From the NCBI RefSeq assembly GCF_026016445.1, contig NZ_CP096147.1, positions 463,501-527,500 on the forward strand: a stretch of 64,000 nucleotides of DNA, read 5' to 3'. This DNA comes from Cognatishimia activa. Lineage in GTDB: Bacteria > Pseudomonadota > Alphaproteobacteria > Rhodobacterales > Rhodobacteraceae. Shown here in pieces: positions 24,649 to 34,464 of this stretch (position 1 is its first letter; each line of letters opens with the position of its first letter). The notes beneath the pieces were generated by a model that was not told the origin of the DNA, made no database searches, and was given only the letters and a program-made list of their open reading frames with translations. The position numbers were made by a program, and so were the translations under genes.

Positions 24649-25212
24649 ATGCCTAAAATCAACGGTAACGAAATTCGCCCCGGCAACGTGCTGGAACACA
24701 ACGATGGTCTCTGGGCCGCAGTCAAGGTCGACCACGTAAAGCCCGGTAAAGGCGGCGCTTTTGCTCAGGTTGAACTAAAAAACCTGCGCAATGGGTCCAA
24801 ACTCAATGAACGTTTCCGCAGCGCCGACAAAGTTGAGCGTGTGCGTTTGGAACAAAAAGACATGCAGTTCCTCTATGAAGACGACGGCATGCTGATCTTC
24901 ATGGATACAGAGACCTACGATCAGGTTCAGGTCGCATCCGATCTGTTGGGCGACCGTCGTCCGTTCTTGCAGGATGGCATGACCATTGTTGTGGAATTCT
25001 ACGAAGCAGAAGCATTGAACGCGACTGTGCCCCAGAAAGTAACCTGCAAGATTGTAGAGACCGAGCCTGTTGTGAAAGGCCAGACGGCAGCAAACTCGTT
25101 CAAACCAGCGATTCTGGATAATGGCGTGAAAGTCATGGTGCCGCCATTTGTTGGTCAGGACGAGATGATCATCGTCGATACCATTGCGATGGAATATTCT
25201 GAGCGCGCCTAA
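24649..25212 (+). CDS. efp: Translation elongation factor P
   Basis: 187 residues. Three OB-like beta domains. The tip loop VKPGKGGAF has a Lys at position 34, the residue that is beta-lysylated in bacteria having EpmA. C-terminal [22 protein letters not shown] is a canonical EF-P signature. It rescues ribosomes stalled at polyproline. A 200-bp leader separates it from the divergent DUF6280-like gene. A terminator follows. Confidence 0.97.
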   Translation: MPKINGNEIRPGNVLEHNDGLWAAVKVDHVKPGKGGAFAQVELKNLRNGSKLNERFRSADKVERVRLEQKDMQFLYEDDGMLIFMDTETYDQVQVASDLLGDRRPFLQDGMTIVVEFYEAEALNATVPQKVTCKIVETEPVVKGQTAANSFKPAILDNGVKVMVPPFVGQDEMIIVDTIAMEYSERA

Positions 25213-25242
25213 TTACGTCGCTCTCTACTAAAAAATGAATAG

Positions 25243-25272
25243 ACCGCTCGGTGCTCCGGGCGGTTTTCTTTT
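25243..25272 (+). terminator. Intrinsic terminator after efp
   Basis: Stem ACCGC / GCGGT with an inner GG/CC and loop, followed by TTTTCTTTTT, 31 bp after the efp stop. Confidence 0.8.
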
Positions 25273-25343
25273 TGCCTGAACAAAACTTTACAGGAAGCTA
25301 TGTCATCTGCAGACTGATGCCGTAGGAAGCGAGGAGGGGACCC

Positions 25344-25814
25344 ATGTTTCGCTTAATGGCTTTGACTGTTTCGCATGTCGCAGCATTGGTAATTGGCTTT
25401 GGCCTAGGGATCTATTTTCTGCCTATTTTGACGGCCCCGGACAGTCCAGACTCTGCTGCCCTTGAAGAACAGGCCCAAGGGGCAATGTTTACCGGCGAAT
25501 TCACAAGAGACTTGAAAGGTAGCGATTTTCTGCACTGGGGAGAGGGCACCATTAGCCTGACGCCCAATATGATTATCCATGAAGGGGCTTTGGCGCCGGG
25601 GCCGGACTATAAGCTCTACCTGACAGATGGCTTCGTGGAAAATGAAGAGGAATTCAACGCTCTCAAAGCCAATGCGGCCTTGGTCGGAGATGTGAAAACC
25701 TTTGGCGGCCTATTGCTTGATATCCCAGATGGGATCGACATTCACGCCTATGATACCGTCGTTATTTGGTGTGAGAGCTTTGGAGAATTCATCACCGCTG
25801 CGAAATACCAATAA
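25344..25814 (+). CDS. DM13-domain membrane-anchored protein
   Basis: 156 residues. N-terminal signal anchor HVAALVIGFGLGIYFLPIL, then an exported DM13 domain (about 48-155): MFTGEFTRDLKGSDFLHWGE, LAPGPDYKLYLTDGF, VGDVKTFGGLLLDIPDGIDI and the conserved Cys in VIWCESFGEFITAA. DM13 domains have been proposed to act in redox or electron transfer; the conserved Cys is present. GAGGAGGGG precedes the ATG. Convergent with ygfZ. Confidence 0.82.
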   Translation: MFRLMALTVSHVAALVIGFGLGIYFLPILTAPDSPDSAALEEQAQGAMFTGEFTRDLKGSDFLHWGEGTISLTPNMIIHEGALAPGPDYKLYLTDGFVENEEEFNALKANAALVGDVKTFGGLLLDIPDGIDIHAYDTVVIWCESFGEFITAAKYQ

Positions 25815-25818
25815 CGAA

Positions 25819-26568
25819 TTAGTTGGTTGGAGACTGCAGTATAACCTTTGCGTCACCGGCCATCATATCGTCCTTTGCGCGGTCAAACCGCAGATAGGCC
25901 AACGCTGTGTTTCCTGATCGGCTGTGCAGGGTTCCCACAGGCTTACCATCACTTGTGATCGCTGTTCCCGGTTCTGCGTCGCCTTCGATAGTGACCGCGG
26001 CCAAGCCCTTACGAAGCTCAGTCTTGTGTTTCATTCGAGCGGTGACCTCCTGGCCCACATAGCAGCCTTTTCGGAAATCGACGCCGTTTATGCGTTCAAA
26101 ACCCATCTCAAGAATATAGCTGTCTGGCCCCAATTCGGCTCCGGTCTGTGGGATTTTAGCCGCCACTTGAACCGCGACCCAATCGATGTTTTCGTCGGTT
26201 TGTGGGACTTCGCGATAGGCGCGCCAACCCAGTTGATCAGAGCGAGGGTCAGCAAAGCCATCTTCCGGCACCTCTCCAAGCCCGCGATGAACGTTCAGCT
26301 CGATTTCCTCTATCGCTACATCAGCCCGCAGCTTGTACATCGTCAGACGCATCTTCAGCATATCTGTCAGGGACGCATCCACATCCAGAAGGATGCCGCT
26401 TTCGTGCCGTGAAAGGAAAAAATCGGCCAAGTACTTGCCTTGAGGCGTCAGCAGCGCAGCATAAACCAAACCTTCGTCGATCTTATCAACGTCATTCGTC
26501 ACCAGCCCCTGCAAGAAGTGGTGCGCGTCGTTGCCGGTTATCTTCAAAAGGCCGCGGGGCTCTGTCAT
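25819..26568 (-). CDS. ygfZ: Folate-binding YgfZ/IbaG-type iron-sulfur protein maturation factor
   Basis: 249 residues. GcvT-like N-terminal domain with LKITGNDAHHFLQGLVTNDV and the hallmark motif KGCYVGQEVTARMKHK near the C-terminal third. YgfZ uses tetrahydrofolate and helps repair or assemble Fe-S clusters. Length is slightly under E. coli YgfZ, normal for the alphaproteobacterial form. Confidence 0.92.
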   Translation of the reverse strand: MTEPRGLLKITGNDAHHFLQGLVTNDVDKIDEGLVYAALLTPQGKYLADFFLSRHESGILLDVDASLTDMLKMRLTMYKLRADVAIEEIELNVHRGLGEVPEDGFADPRSDQLGWRAYREVPQTDENIDWVAVQVAAKIPQTGAELGPDSYILEMGFERINGVDFRKGCYVGQEVTARMKHKTELRKGLAAVTIEGDAEPGTAITSDGKPVGTLHSRSGNTALAYLRFDRAKDDMMAGDAKVILQSPTN

Positions 26569-26635
26569 AGCATAATCCTGTATTTCGCCTGTAACTTAAT
26601 ATAGACAGCGTTAAGCGGTGCAACAGGGGGAAGGA

Positions 26636-27316
26636 ATGCGCGCGCCAATTTCTGTCGTGATACCGACGCTGAATGCCGAGGACAACTTGCCTGCAACTTT
26701 GCTCGCTTTGATGGAGGGCCTGTCGACTGGCGTGATCCGGGAAGTGGTCATCAGCGATGGCGGTAGTACAGACGCAACCCAGAAAATCGCAGAAGATGCC
26801 GGAGCTGTATTTGTCTCAGGCCCTGCTTCTCGCGGCGGTCAGCTGCGTCGAGGTGCAGAGGCGGCTGAAGGGAAATGGTACCTGTTTCTTCACGCGGATA
26901 CGATATTGTCTCCAGGTTGGTCCAAAGCGGCTGAACAGCACCTAGAGACAGGGCAGGCTGGATACGGGCGGCTTCGCTTCGCTGCTGGGGGGCTTGCGGG
27001 AGATCTGGTTTCCCGATGGGCCAACTTAAGATCAAGTCTGTTGGGCTTGCCGTATGGAGATCAGAGCCTGCTGATCCCTGCATCTCTTTATGATCAGGTC
27101 GGTGGGTTTCAGGACATTCCGTTGATGGAAGATGTCGCGATGGCGCGCGCATTGCGCGGCCGTTTGCGCCTACTTGATTATACTGCATTGACCTCGGCAG
27201 AGCGCTACCAGCGTGATGGCTGGTTGAAGCGCGGGCGGCGCAACCTATGGCTTTTGATGCGCTATCTGAACGGCGCTCAACCAGAAAAATTGGCCGCTGA
27301 ATATCGCAGGCAATAA
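26636..27316 (+). CDS. GT2-family glycosyltransferase (TIGR04283-like)
   Basis: 226 residues from ATG 26636 (GGAAGGA upstream); the upstream GTG at 26618 is rejected. GT-A fold: ISVVIPTLNAEDNLPATL, VVISDGGSTDAT, the DxD-like LFLHADTILSPGW and LPYGDQSLLI. Resembles the TIGR04283 group, seen near arsenosugar and membrane-lipid genes, but no such context is present here. Its last 40 bp overlap the convergent ABC exporter. Confidence 0.8.
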   Translation: MRAPISVVIPTLNAEDNLPATLLALMEGLSTGVIREVVISDGGSTDATQKIAEDAGAVFVSGPASRGGQLRRGAEAAEGKWYLFLHADTILSPGWSKAAEQHLETGQAGYGRLRFAAGGLAGDLVSRWANLRSSLLGLPYGDQSLLIPASLYDQVGGFQDIPLMEDVAMARALRGRLRLLDYTALTSAERYQRDGWLKRGRRNLWLLMRYLNGAQPEKLAAEYRRQ

Positions 27317-29199
27317 CCCTGGACTCGAGGAAGGCGTCCTAGCATCTTTGCCCAGAAGCCCTTTTTGGCTTTGGGTTGAGCGACCGCTGGCAGAGCTGTG
27401 TTCTTTGCAGCTTCTTCAGCCGAAGGTCCTTCAGAAGAGAACTGCAGGTTGTAGAGATCAGCGTAAGGTCCATTCAGTGCAAGAAGCTCTGTATGGGTGC
27501 CTTGCTCCACGACGCGGCCTTTGTCCATCACCACAATCTTATCCGCGTCACGTACAGTTGAGAGGCGGTGGGCGATGACAAGCGTTGTGTGGTTCTTAGA
27601 GAGCTTCTCGAGCGCCTCCTGCACAAGGACCTCAGACTGTGCATCCAACGCAGAAGTTGCCTCGTCTAACAGCAGGATTGGCGTATTGCGCAGCAATGCG
27701 CGGGCGATGACAACGCGCTGACGTTGACCGCCAGAAAGACCACTGCCGCGCGGGCCAACGCGCGTGTCCAAGCCTTCTGGCATCTTTTTCACAAAGTCGC
27801 TGACATGCGCCGCATCCAACGCTGCCATCAGCTGTTTCTCGGTGACCTGATCGCGACCCAAAAGCACATTTTCGCGCAGTGTTTCATCAAACAGCATTGC
27901 GTCCTGCGAAACCACCGAGAAGAGATCTCTTAGATCTTCAAGCGCGAGATCTTTCGTTGAGACATCCCCTACGCTGACTTTGCCACTTTGAGGGTCAACA
28001 AGGCGCGTCAAGACATTGAAAATAGTGGATTTACCTGCGCCAGATGCACCCACAATTGCGGTGGTCTGGCCCGCCTTAGCGATAAAACTTGTTCCGTTTA
28101 GAACCTTGGTATCGCCATAAGATAGGTGCACATCCTTCAAAACGACATCGCCGATAATCTTAGGCAAAGCCTTCGGGTTTTGAGGAGACTTCAAGGTCGG
28201 CTCGATTTCCAGAAGTTCTTTCAATCGTTCAATGCTCGCTGCAGCAACCTGCCATTGGCCACTTACAGCCCCCAGTCGACGAAGCGGTTCGAAGGCAAAC
28301 CCCAAAGCTGTAAAGAAGGTCATGAATTCACCGACGGTCTTTTGTCCGTCAATGATTTCACGTCCGCCAAAGACCAGAACACCGATGAACCCAAAGCCAG
28401 CCATGATATCAACAAGTCCGGGAACTGCTGAGGCACCAGCCGCTGAGCGAACCTCAGTCTTCACGAGATCTTCGGTCAAAGCGCCGTATTGGCGAGATTG
28501 ATAGTCTTCGAGGCGATTGAGTTTGATAGCTACAATCCCGTGGAAAATCTCATCCAATCGCGTTGCCAGCCGCGCGCCCAAATCGCGGGCCTCACGTGCT
28601 CGACGGCGCACAAAGCGCTGAACCACCAGCGAAGGCAAAACCAGAACCGGGGTGCCAATACAAGCAATCAGGGTCCATCGCCAATCCACGCTGATGGCAA
28701 CGCCCATCAAGACGACCAATGAAATCAAATCTCTTCCGGCACCTGTAATGATGATCCGCCAAACACTGTTGATGGTCAGAACATCAGCCTGCAAGCGTTG
28801 AATGAGATAGCCGGGTGGGTGTTCCTGATGGAAGGCATTATCAAGCCGCATCAGGCGCTTCAGCAAGCTCGTGCGCAAATCAGCGGCAGTTTTCTGAGAG
28901 ATATGCGTCATAAGAACTTGCTGGCCGACGGACGAAAACGCGCGCGTGGCAAAGATCACCAAAACCAATCCGCCGACCAGCCAAAGCGCACCGGAATCAC
29001 CTTCGACGAAAATGCCATCAAACATTGGCTGCATCATCCAGCTGAGGGCTCCCAACATGGAGCCTTCAATACTCATCAACACAACCGCAGCGACGAGAAA
29101 CCAGACGTATTTGTATAGGAAGTTTTTCCAGAGCCAGGCGATCAGCTGGCGGCTGTTCACAGTTTCCTGTTGTTCAGCAGAGGACGCGGCTTTTGACAC
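27277..29199 (-). CDS. MsbA-like ABC exporter (fused permease-ATPase)
   Basis: 640 residues. Transmembrane domain about 20-335 with six helices (YVWFLVAAVVLMSIEGSML onwards). ATPase domain about 360-590: Walker A VGASGAGKST, signature GLSGGQRQR, Walker B ILLLDEATSALD and switch His in LVIAHRLSTV. Homodimeric exporters of this type flip lipids or export drugs. The C-terminal about 50 residues form a basic tail unlike the family core, overlapping the convergent glycosyltransferase end. Confidence 0.9.
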   Translation of the reverse strand: MSKAASSAEQQETVNSRQLIAWLWKNFLYKYVWFLVAAVVLMSIEGSMLGALSWMMQPMFDGIFVEGDSGALWLVGGLVLVIFATRAFSSVGQQVLMTHISQKTAADLRTSLLKRLMRLDNAFHQEHPPGYLIQRLQADVLTINSVWRIIITGAGRDLISLVVLMGVAISVDWRWTLIACIGTPVLVLPSLVVQRFVRRRAREARDLGARLATRLDEIFHGIVAIKLNRLEDYQSRQYGALTEDLVKTEVRSAAGASAVPGLVDIMAGFGFIGVLVFGGREIIDGQKTVGEFMTFFTALGFAFEPLRRLGAVSGQWQVAAASIERLKELLEIEPTLKSPQNPKALPKIIGDVVLKDVHLSYGDTKVLNGTSFIAKAGQTTAIVGASGAGKSTIFNVLTRLVDPQSGKVSVGDVSTKDLALEDLRDLFSVVSQDAMLFDETLRENVLLGRDQVTEKQLMAALDAAHVSDFVKKMPEGLDTRVGPRGSGLSGGQRQRVVIARALLRNTPILLLDEATSALDAQSEVLVQEALEKLSKNHTTLVIAHRLSTVRDADKIVVMDKGRVVEQGTHTELLALNGPYADLYNLQFSSEGPSAEEAAKNTALPAVAQPKAKKGFWAKMLGRLPRVQGYCLRYSAANFSG

Positions 29200-29296
29200 A
29201 GCGGGATGTCATCCTTTTATGGTGCCCCAAGGGCGCATAGGACAGTTTATGCTCTGCCGAGCGCAACATCAAATGCGAACTGCTTATGGGAAGGAG

Positions 29297-29314
29297 GCCC
29301 GCTAAGACGCGGGC
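29297..29314 (-). terminator. Stem-loop after valS
   Basis: Perfect 6-bp stem GCCCGC / GCGGGC with loop GTCTTA on the transcript strand, 9 bp after the valS stop. No clear U-tract, so terminator strength is uncertain. Confidence 0.45.
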
Positions 29315-29323
29315 GCTCTTGAT

Positions 29324-32311
29324 TTAAGCGATTTCTGCGACGCGGTCCAAGGCAGCTTTGAGTTTCGCCTCTTCTTCTTCGCGTGCTGCCAGGTTGGCTT
29401 TGGCTTCGGTCACCACGTCTTCGGGGGCGGAGGCTACGAATTTCGGGTTGTTCAGGCGGCCACGCAGGCCTCCGAGTTCTTTAGCCAGCTTGCCAAGGTT
29501 CTTTTCAAGGCGCGCTTTTTCTGCGGCCACATCGATGACGCCAGCCAATGGCAAACCAAACGTAGCGCCATCCACAGCCACGGTTGCGCAGCCTTTCGGG
29601 AATTCGTCGACTTTCTCAAGGCTTTCCAGACGCGCCAGTTTGAAAATCAAAGCTTGGTTCGCGGTGAAGGCCGCATCATTCACGTCAGTGATTTGCGTTG
29701 CCACCATTTGGATTTTCGCACCCGCTGGCACGTTCATCTGCGCACGGGTCGACCGGACTGCTTCGATGGTCTGAATCACCCAGTTCATCTCGCGGTCAGC
29801 ATCGGCATTGACCAGTTCTTTGCCGTAGGTCGGCCAGTCTTCGTGCACCAACATGCCGTCGCGCTTGGCGGTCTGGCCCCAAAGCTCTTCGGTGATGAAT
29901 GGCATGATTGGGTGTAACAGGATCATGCATTGATCCAGCACCCAGCCCATGGTCGCACGGGTTTCGGCTTTGATGGCTTCATCTTCGCTGGACAGCAGCG
30001 GTTTCGCAAATTCGACGTACCAGTCGCAGACCTTGCCCCAGACAAAGGCGTAAAGCGCATTGGCAGCATCGTTGAAGCGGAAGCTTTCCAGCGCCGCATC
30101 CACGGATTCGCGGGTTTGTGCGACTTCGCCGATGATCCATTGGTTCACGGTTGCGGTCGCGTTTGGCACCTCGCGAGATGGCGCGCCACCTGCGTAGACT
30201 TCGTTCATCTCGGCAAAGCGCACGGCGTTCCAGATTTTGGTGCCGAAGTTGCGGTAGCCTTCGATGCGTTTCATGTCGAGTTTCAACACGCCGCCCAAAG
30301 CCGCCATGGCGGCTGAGCTGAAGCGCAGGGCGTCGGCACCGTATTCGTCGATAATGTCCAGCGGGTCCATGACGTTGCCGGTGGATTTCGACATCTTCTT
30401 GCCTTTAGCATCGCGCACAAGGCCGTGCAGATAGACGGTGTCAAACGGGATCTGATCCACGACCGCCAGCTGCATCATCATCATGCGGGCCACCCAGAAG
30501 AAGAGGATGTCCTGACCGGTGATCAGCGTGGAAGTCGGGAAATACTTCTGCATTTCCGGCGTGTCTTCGGGCCAGCCAAGAGTACCGATTGGCCAGAGGC
30601 CGGAGGAGAACCACGTGTCGAGGACGTCTGGGTCGCGGGTTAGCGGTCCATCTTTTGGTTCGCTTGCTCCTACGGCAACGAATTTAGCGTAAGGATCATC
30701 GGAAGCACTACCTCCTGAATCTCTGAACGCTTGCGAAGCTAGTACATATGCTTCCTGCCATGTTGCGGCGCAGAACTTTCCACCGTCGGCGTCAAACCAA
30801 ACCGGAATCTGGTGTCCCCACCACAGTTGACGAGAGATACACCATGGCTCGATGTTTTCGAGCCAGTGATAGTAGGTCTTCTCGCCGCTTTCCGGCAGAA
30901 TTTTCACATCACCATTGCGCACGGCATCCAGTGCCGGGCCAACGATCTTATCGGTTTCTACGAACCACTGGTCCGTCAGCATTGGCTCGATGACCACTTT
31001 GGAGCGGTCGCCAAATGGCTGCATGATTGGTTTGTTTTCGACGAGCGCGATCTCGGATTCAATGCCCACGCGTTCTTCGACTTCCAGAGCTTCAAACTCT
31101 GGATTCGGGATCATCACCGCAAGGCCCTCAGATGTGATCTGCTCAACCACAACCTTACGCGCTTCAAAACGATCAAGGCCACGGATGTCATCTGGCACGA
31201 GGTTGATGGCATCGACTTCGTTCTCAGTGAACTCGGCACCCTTGGCATGCGCCTGCGCTTTGCCTGCTTCCTCCGCATAAGGCGCGCCATCGGCACGCAT
31301 CGCGCCTTTGGTGTCCATCAGGCGGTACATCGGGATGCCGCCACGCTTTGCGACTTGATAGTCGTTAAAGTCGTGCGCGCCGGTGATTTTCACGGCACCA
31401 GAGCCGAAGTCCTTATCAGGATATTCATCGGTGATGATCGGGATCAGGCGGCGGTGCTCTTTTGGGCCTACCGGGATTTCACAGAGCTTGCCAACGATCG
31501 GCGCGTAACGCTCATCAGACGGGTGCACCGCAACCGCACCGTCACCTAGCATGGTTTCCGGGCGGGTGGTGGCGATAGAGATGTAGTCGCGTTCCTCTTC
31601 AAGGATCACGTTCCCATCTTCGTCTTTCTCGATGTAGGTATAGGTCACACCATCCGCGAGCGGGTATTTGAAGTGCCACATGTGGCCGGGGGTTTCGATG
31701 TTCTCGACTTCGAGGTCAGAGATCGCGGTTTCAAAATGCGGGTCCCAGTTCACGAGGCGCTTGCCGCGATAGATGAGGCCCTTGTTGTACATCTCAACAA
31801 AGACCTTGATGACGGCGTCGTGGAAATTGCCGCCAGCTTCGTCCTCAGGTGCGCCCGGCGCGCCAGACATTGTGAATGCCGTGCGGGAGAAATCAGCAGA
31901 CGCACCGAGGCGGCGCAGCTGATTGATAATGGTTCCGCCAGACTGGCCTTTCCATTCCCAAACCTTTTCTAGGAAGGCTTCGCGGCCAAGTTCGGCGCGG
32001 GATGGCTGTTGGTTTTTGGCCAACTCACGCTCCACGACCATCTGCGTTGCAATACCCGCGTGGTCGGTGCCTGGTTGCCATAGGGTATCAAACCCCTGCA
32101 TCCGCTTCCAGCGCATCAGGATGTCCTGCAGCGTGTTGTTAAACGCGTGACCGATATGTAGAACGCCAGTGACATTTGGCGGCGGGATCATGATGCAATA
32201 GGTGGAAGCCTCGGGCTTTGCGTTGGCCCCAGCTTTGAAACAGCCAGCCTTTTCCCAGGCGTCAAAGAGGCGGCTTTCGGCCTCGGCTGCGTTGAATGTC
32301 TTTTCCATCGC
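29324..32311 (-). CDS. valS: Valine--tRNA ligase
   Basis: 995 residues from ATG 32311 ([14 protein letters not shown]), with AGG 9 bp upstream; a 9-codon in-frame extension to 32338 is possible. Class I synthetase: HIGH-type motif [14 protein letters not shown], editing (CP1) domain with [18 protein letters not shown], catalytic [13 protein letters not shown], anticodon-binding domain and C-terminal coiled coil ([20 protein letters not shown]). It charges tRNA-Val and hydrolyses misacylated Thr. Confidence 0.97.
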   Translation of the reverse strand, partial: AMEKTFNAAEAESRLFDAWEKAGCFKAGANAKPEASTYCIMIPPPNVTGVLHIGHAFNNTLQDILMRWKRMQGFDTLWQPGTDHAGIATQMVVERELAKNQQPSRAELGREAFLEKVWEWKGQSGGTIINQLRRLGASADFSRTAFTMSGAPGAPEDEAGGNFHDAVIKVFVEMYNKGLIYRGKRLVNWDPHFETAISDLEVENIETPGHMWHFKYPLADGVTYTYIEKDEDGNVILEEERDYISIATTRPETMLGDGAVAVHPSDERYAPIVGKLCEIPVGPKEHRRLIPIITDEYPDKDFGSGAVKITGAHDFNDYQVAKRGGIPMYRLMDTKGAMRADGAPYAEEAGKAQAHAKGAEFTENEVDAINLVPDDIRGLDRFEARKVVVEQITSEGLAVMIPNPEFEALEVEERVGIESEIALVENKPIMQPFGDRSKVVIEPMLTDQWFVETDKIVGPALDAVRNGDVKILPESGEKTYYHWLENIEPWCISRQLWWGHQIPVWFDADGGKFCAATWQEAYVLASQAFRDSGGSASDDPYAKFVAVGASEPKDGPLTRDPDVLDTWFSSGLWPIGTLGWPEDTPEMQKYFPTSTLITGQDILFFWVARMMMMQLAVVDQIPFDTVYLHGLVRDAKGKKMSKSTGNVMDPLDIIDEYGADALRFSSAAMAALGGVLKLDMKRIEGYRNFGTKIWNAVRFAEMNEVYAGGAPSREVPNATATVNQWIIGEVAQTRESVDAALESFRFNDAANALYAFVWGKVCDWYVEFAKPLLSSEDEAIKAETRATMGWVLDQCMILLHPIMPFITEELWGQTAKRDGMLVHEDWPTYGKELVNADADREMNWVIQTIEAVRSTRAQMNVPAGAKIQMVATQITDVNDAAFTANQALIFKLARLESLEKVDEFPKGCATVAVDGATFGLPLAGVIDVAAEKARLEKNLGKLAKELGGLRGRLNNPKFVASAPEDVVTEAKANLAAREEEEAKLKAALDRVAEIA

Positions 32312-32528
32312 CATCTGCGTCATCCTGCGTGCGGTCAAATCGAGTTCCAGCGAGGTTTAGCGAATGGGGGCAGGGAGGGAAAGGTGATGTTTGCCTATTC
32401 TGGCAAGGAAGTAAGGGATTTTCGGCTGGAAATCTCTCAGCCCGCCTCACGTGCCGTTCCGTCGCGGCGAGCGGCGCGATCTTTGTGGTATAGTTGCTTC
32501 GTACGCGCGCCTTTTTGGAGATTACCTG

Positions 32529-32819
32529 ATGCCACGGCTTATCCGGCAATACATCACCCACGTTTGCGTAGGCTTTGTTCTTTCTGCGGTCTTTGTCAGT
32601 CTGCTCATTTGGCTCGATGTGGCCGGGCTGGGGGGATTGATCCTCGGCAGTGCCGAAGGCTGGATCGCTGTCCTCATGCTCTGGATCTTCAACGGGATTG
32701 TGTTCGCGGGGGTTCAATTCAGCATTCGTATCATGATGCTTGCTGACAAAGACAAGCCCTCAGGCGGTAAGCGCCAGGGCGTGATGCATTCTGAGGCCTC
32801 GCCAGTCCGAGTTCGCTAA
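32529..32819 (+). CDS. Small two-helix membrane protein
   Basis: 96 residues from ATG 32529 with GGAG upstream (MPRLIRQYITHVCVGFVLSA). Two hydrophobic segments (about 11-33 and 44-72) and a basic cytoplasmic tail. I recognise no named domain, though the type is common next to valS in Rhodobacteraceae by recall. The open frame upstream of 32529 overlaps the valS promoter and is not supported. Confidence 0.65.
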   Translation: MPRLIRQYITHVCVGFVLSAVFVSLLIWLDVAGLGGLILGSAEGWIAVLMLWIFNGIVFAGVQFSIRIMMLADKDKPSGGKRQGVMHSEASPVRVR

Positions 32820-33171
32820 ATTACCGGGACAAGTGGAACTCCGCACGACGTGAGAAAAATCAGAGAGCCAAGCGCTAGAAGAATTCGTTTCACGAGAAAT
32901 CCTAAAGTTATCTGTCTTCAACAGACTATCAGCGTGCTGGTAATGCAATGGAAAAGTGGCGGGCCCGCAGACGCGACCGTGGGGTTATCTCATTCCCGAG
33001 GACCTGTATTTACAGGTGGGCGCCAGGTAAGTGGACCAGGATCCAAACAGAGCCAGCTCCCTCGGAATTGCTTAAGGCCACCGGAATGCAACCGTATCAC
33101 GAGAAGGGCAGAACCCGCCAAGCCCCTAATTAGGCGCGCAGCGGGTCCGGTGCAAGAGCGCAGCGTGCTCT
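32820..33171. other. Intergenic region with one doubtful 61-codon ORF
   Basis: 352 bp. ATG 32948 to stop 33133 would encode MEKWRARRRDRGVISFPRTC and further residues rich in Arg, Trp and Pro. No Shine-Dalgarno precedes it and several AGA/AGG codons unlike neighbours occur. It could be a foreign or decayed fragment. No RNA gene or repeat recognised. Confidence 0.35.
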
Positions 33172-34011
33172 CTAATGGGTTTGAGGCGTTGGCGTGCCCC
33201 CTGATAGATACGCTTTGAGGCTGCTTTCAAAGTAAAGTTCCCAGCCGCGGGTGCAGACATCCAAACATTCAAGGCCCTCGTTAAGACCTTCATGTATCAG
33301 GGAAATATCTGATCCGCTGTCAGTTGGTATGATCTCCCAAAGCAACCTTGTGCCTCGCCACTCTGTTGTATCTGGCACGTCTTCAATGATCATATGCGCA
33401 TCAGTACAGCGCCAAACCATTTGGTTTTCACGGCAGGCCTCTTCGAATTCATACGTGACATGACTGTTGTTGAAGCGAATGGTGAACCCGTTGTTTTGCA
33501 ACTGAACACGATCGCTCCACCACAGGTGCATTTCACTGAGGATGGCGTGTTTTGCGGCTGCGACCGTGGCCGGGGTCGAAATGGTTGCCGCATAATCCTG
33601 AGGCGCTGAGGTCTCGTAGAGCGTGCTGAGAAAGCCATGCCAACCTTTATCCAACGCCAAGATCAGATCAAAACCTTCTTGGGTTTGAGGCAGTCCTGAA
33701 TGGCGCAGCGTGAGAGATGTGCCCTTATGGGTTTCCACAAGATGCCATTCAACGCGAGACATTTGGCCGGCGGCGGGCCCAACTGTAAAATCCCAAGCCA
33801 TGAAATCCGTTGGGGCCATCTCAAGAACTCTCCCCCAGCACAGCACCTCTCCGCTGTCACGTTCCGCTAACTTGAAGTCTTCCCCTTCGACCAAGTCTTG
33901 GTCAGGCGTGTTGAACCATTGAGCGATGAGATCTGCTTTTGTCAGGAAGTTCCAGACATGGGTTTTTGGAGCCGCAAGATGGATGGTCTTTTCAATATTA
34001 ACTTCAGTCAT
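33172..34011 (-). CDS. Tandem SRPBCC (AHSA1-type) domain protein
   Basis: 279 residues with two START-like AHSA1 domains: about 1-135 (VNIEKTIHLAAPKTHVWNFL, IAQWFNTPDQD, WDFTVGP) and about 140-275 (FTIRFNNSHVTYEFEEACRE, WRCTDAHMIIEDV, LLWEIIP). Each would form a hydrophobic ligand cavity. It is co-transcribed with and overlaps an ArsR-type regulator by 8 bp, a pairing seen often; the SRPBCC protein may bind the signal or substrate. The ligand is unknown. Confidence 0.85.
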   Translation of the reverse strand: MTEVNIEKTIHLAAPKTHVWNFLTKADLIAQWFNTPDQDLVEGEDFKLAERDSGEVLCWGRVLEMAPTDFMAWDFTVGPAAGQMSRVEWHLVETHKGTSLTLRHSGLPQTQEGFDLILALDKGWHGFLSTLYETSAPQDYAATISTPATVAAAKHAILSEMHLWWSDRVQLQNNGFTIRFNNSHVTYEFEEACRENQMVWRCTDAHMIIEDVPDTTEWRGTRLLWEIIPTDSGSDISLIHEGLNEGLECLDVCTRGWELYFESSLKAYLSGGTPTPQTH

Positions 34012-34348
34012 CGGTTTGGTCCTTGTTTTGAGGATCAGAAGATTCGACAGCGGCCTTCAAGGCATCCAAACGTTCGGTCCAGAAGGATTCGAAGTAGCTT
34101 AACCAATCAAAGGCGGGTCGGATTGCGGTTGGATTGAGTTGGTTGACGCGCTCGCGCCCCTTGGCGGTCACCTTGATCAGCTGACCTTCTTCGAGAATTG
34201 TTAGGTGCTTCTTTACAGCGCCGCGGGTCATGTCGAATTGCTCAGCCACCTGAGCAATCGTAAGGTCATCGCTTGCGAGCAATTTCAGAATATCCCTCCG
34301 GGTTGGGTCGGCAAGAGCGCGGAAAGTGGGTTGCAGTTCAAAGCTCAT
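34004..34348 (-). CDS. ArsR-family transcriptional regulator
   Basis: 114 residues from ATG 34348, preceded by GAGGTG. Winged HTH: TFRALADPTRRDILKLLASD, LTIAQVAEQFDMTRGAVKKHLTIL and wing VTAKGRERVNQLN. No metal-binding Cys motif, so it is of the SdpR/AHSA1-linked group rather than a metal sensor. Two palindromes lie just upstream (34368-34407). Overlaps the SRPBCC gene. Confidence 0.9.
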   Translation of the reverse strand: MSFELQPTFRALADPTRRDILKLLASDDLTIAQVAEQFDMTRGAVKKHLTILEEGQLIKVTAKGRERVNQLNPTAIRPAFDWLSYFESFWTERLDALKAAVESSDPQNKDQTDD

Positions 34349-34367
34349 ATTTAGACACCTCATCGTA

Positions 34368-34407
34368 ATACCATTTGGTGTTATTTAAATGATACCAATC
34401 GGTATCA
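34368..34407. promoter_or_regulatory. Paired operator palindromes upstream of arsR-type gene
   Basis: TGATACCAATCGGTATCA (34390-34407; 7-bp perfect arms) and AATACCATTTGGTGTT (34368-34383) are related inverted repeats about one to two helical turns apart, placed for autoregulation. The first shares a 12-mer, ATACCAATCGGT, with the island operator at 15081. Confidence 0.65.
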
Positions 34408-34464
34408 CGTCAAGAGTGAAATTCTGACTTGCGTTTTGTTCATGAAATGTTCACCATGCTCAGC

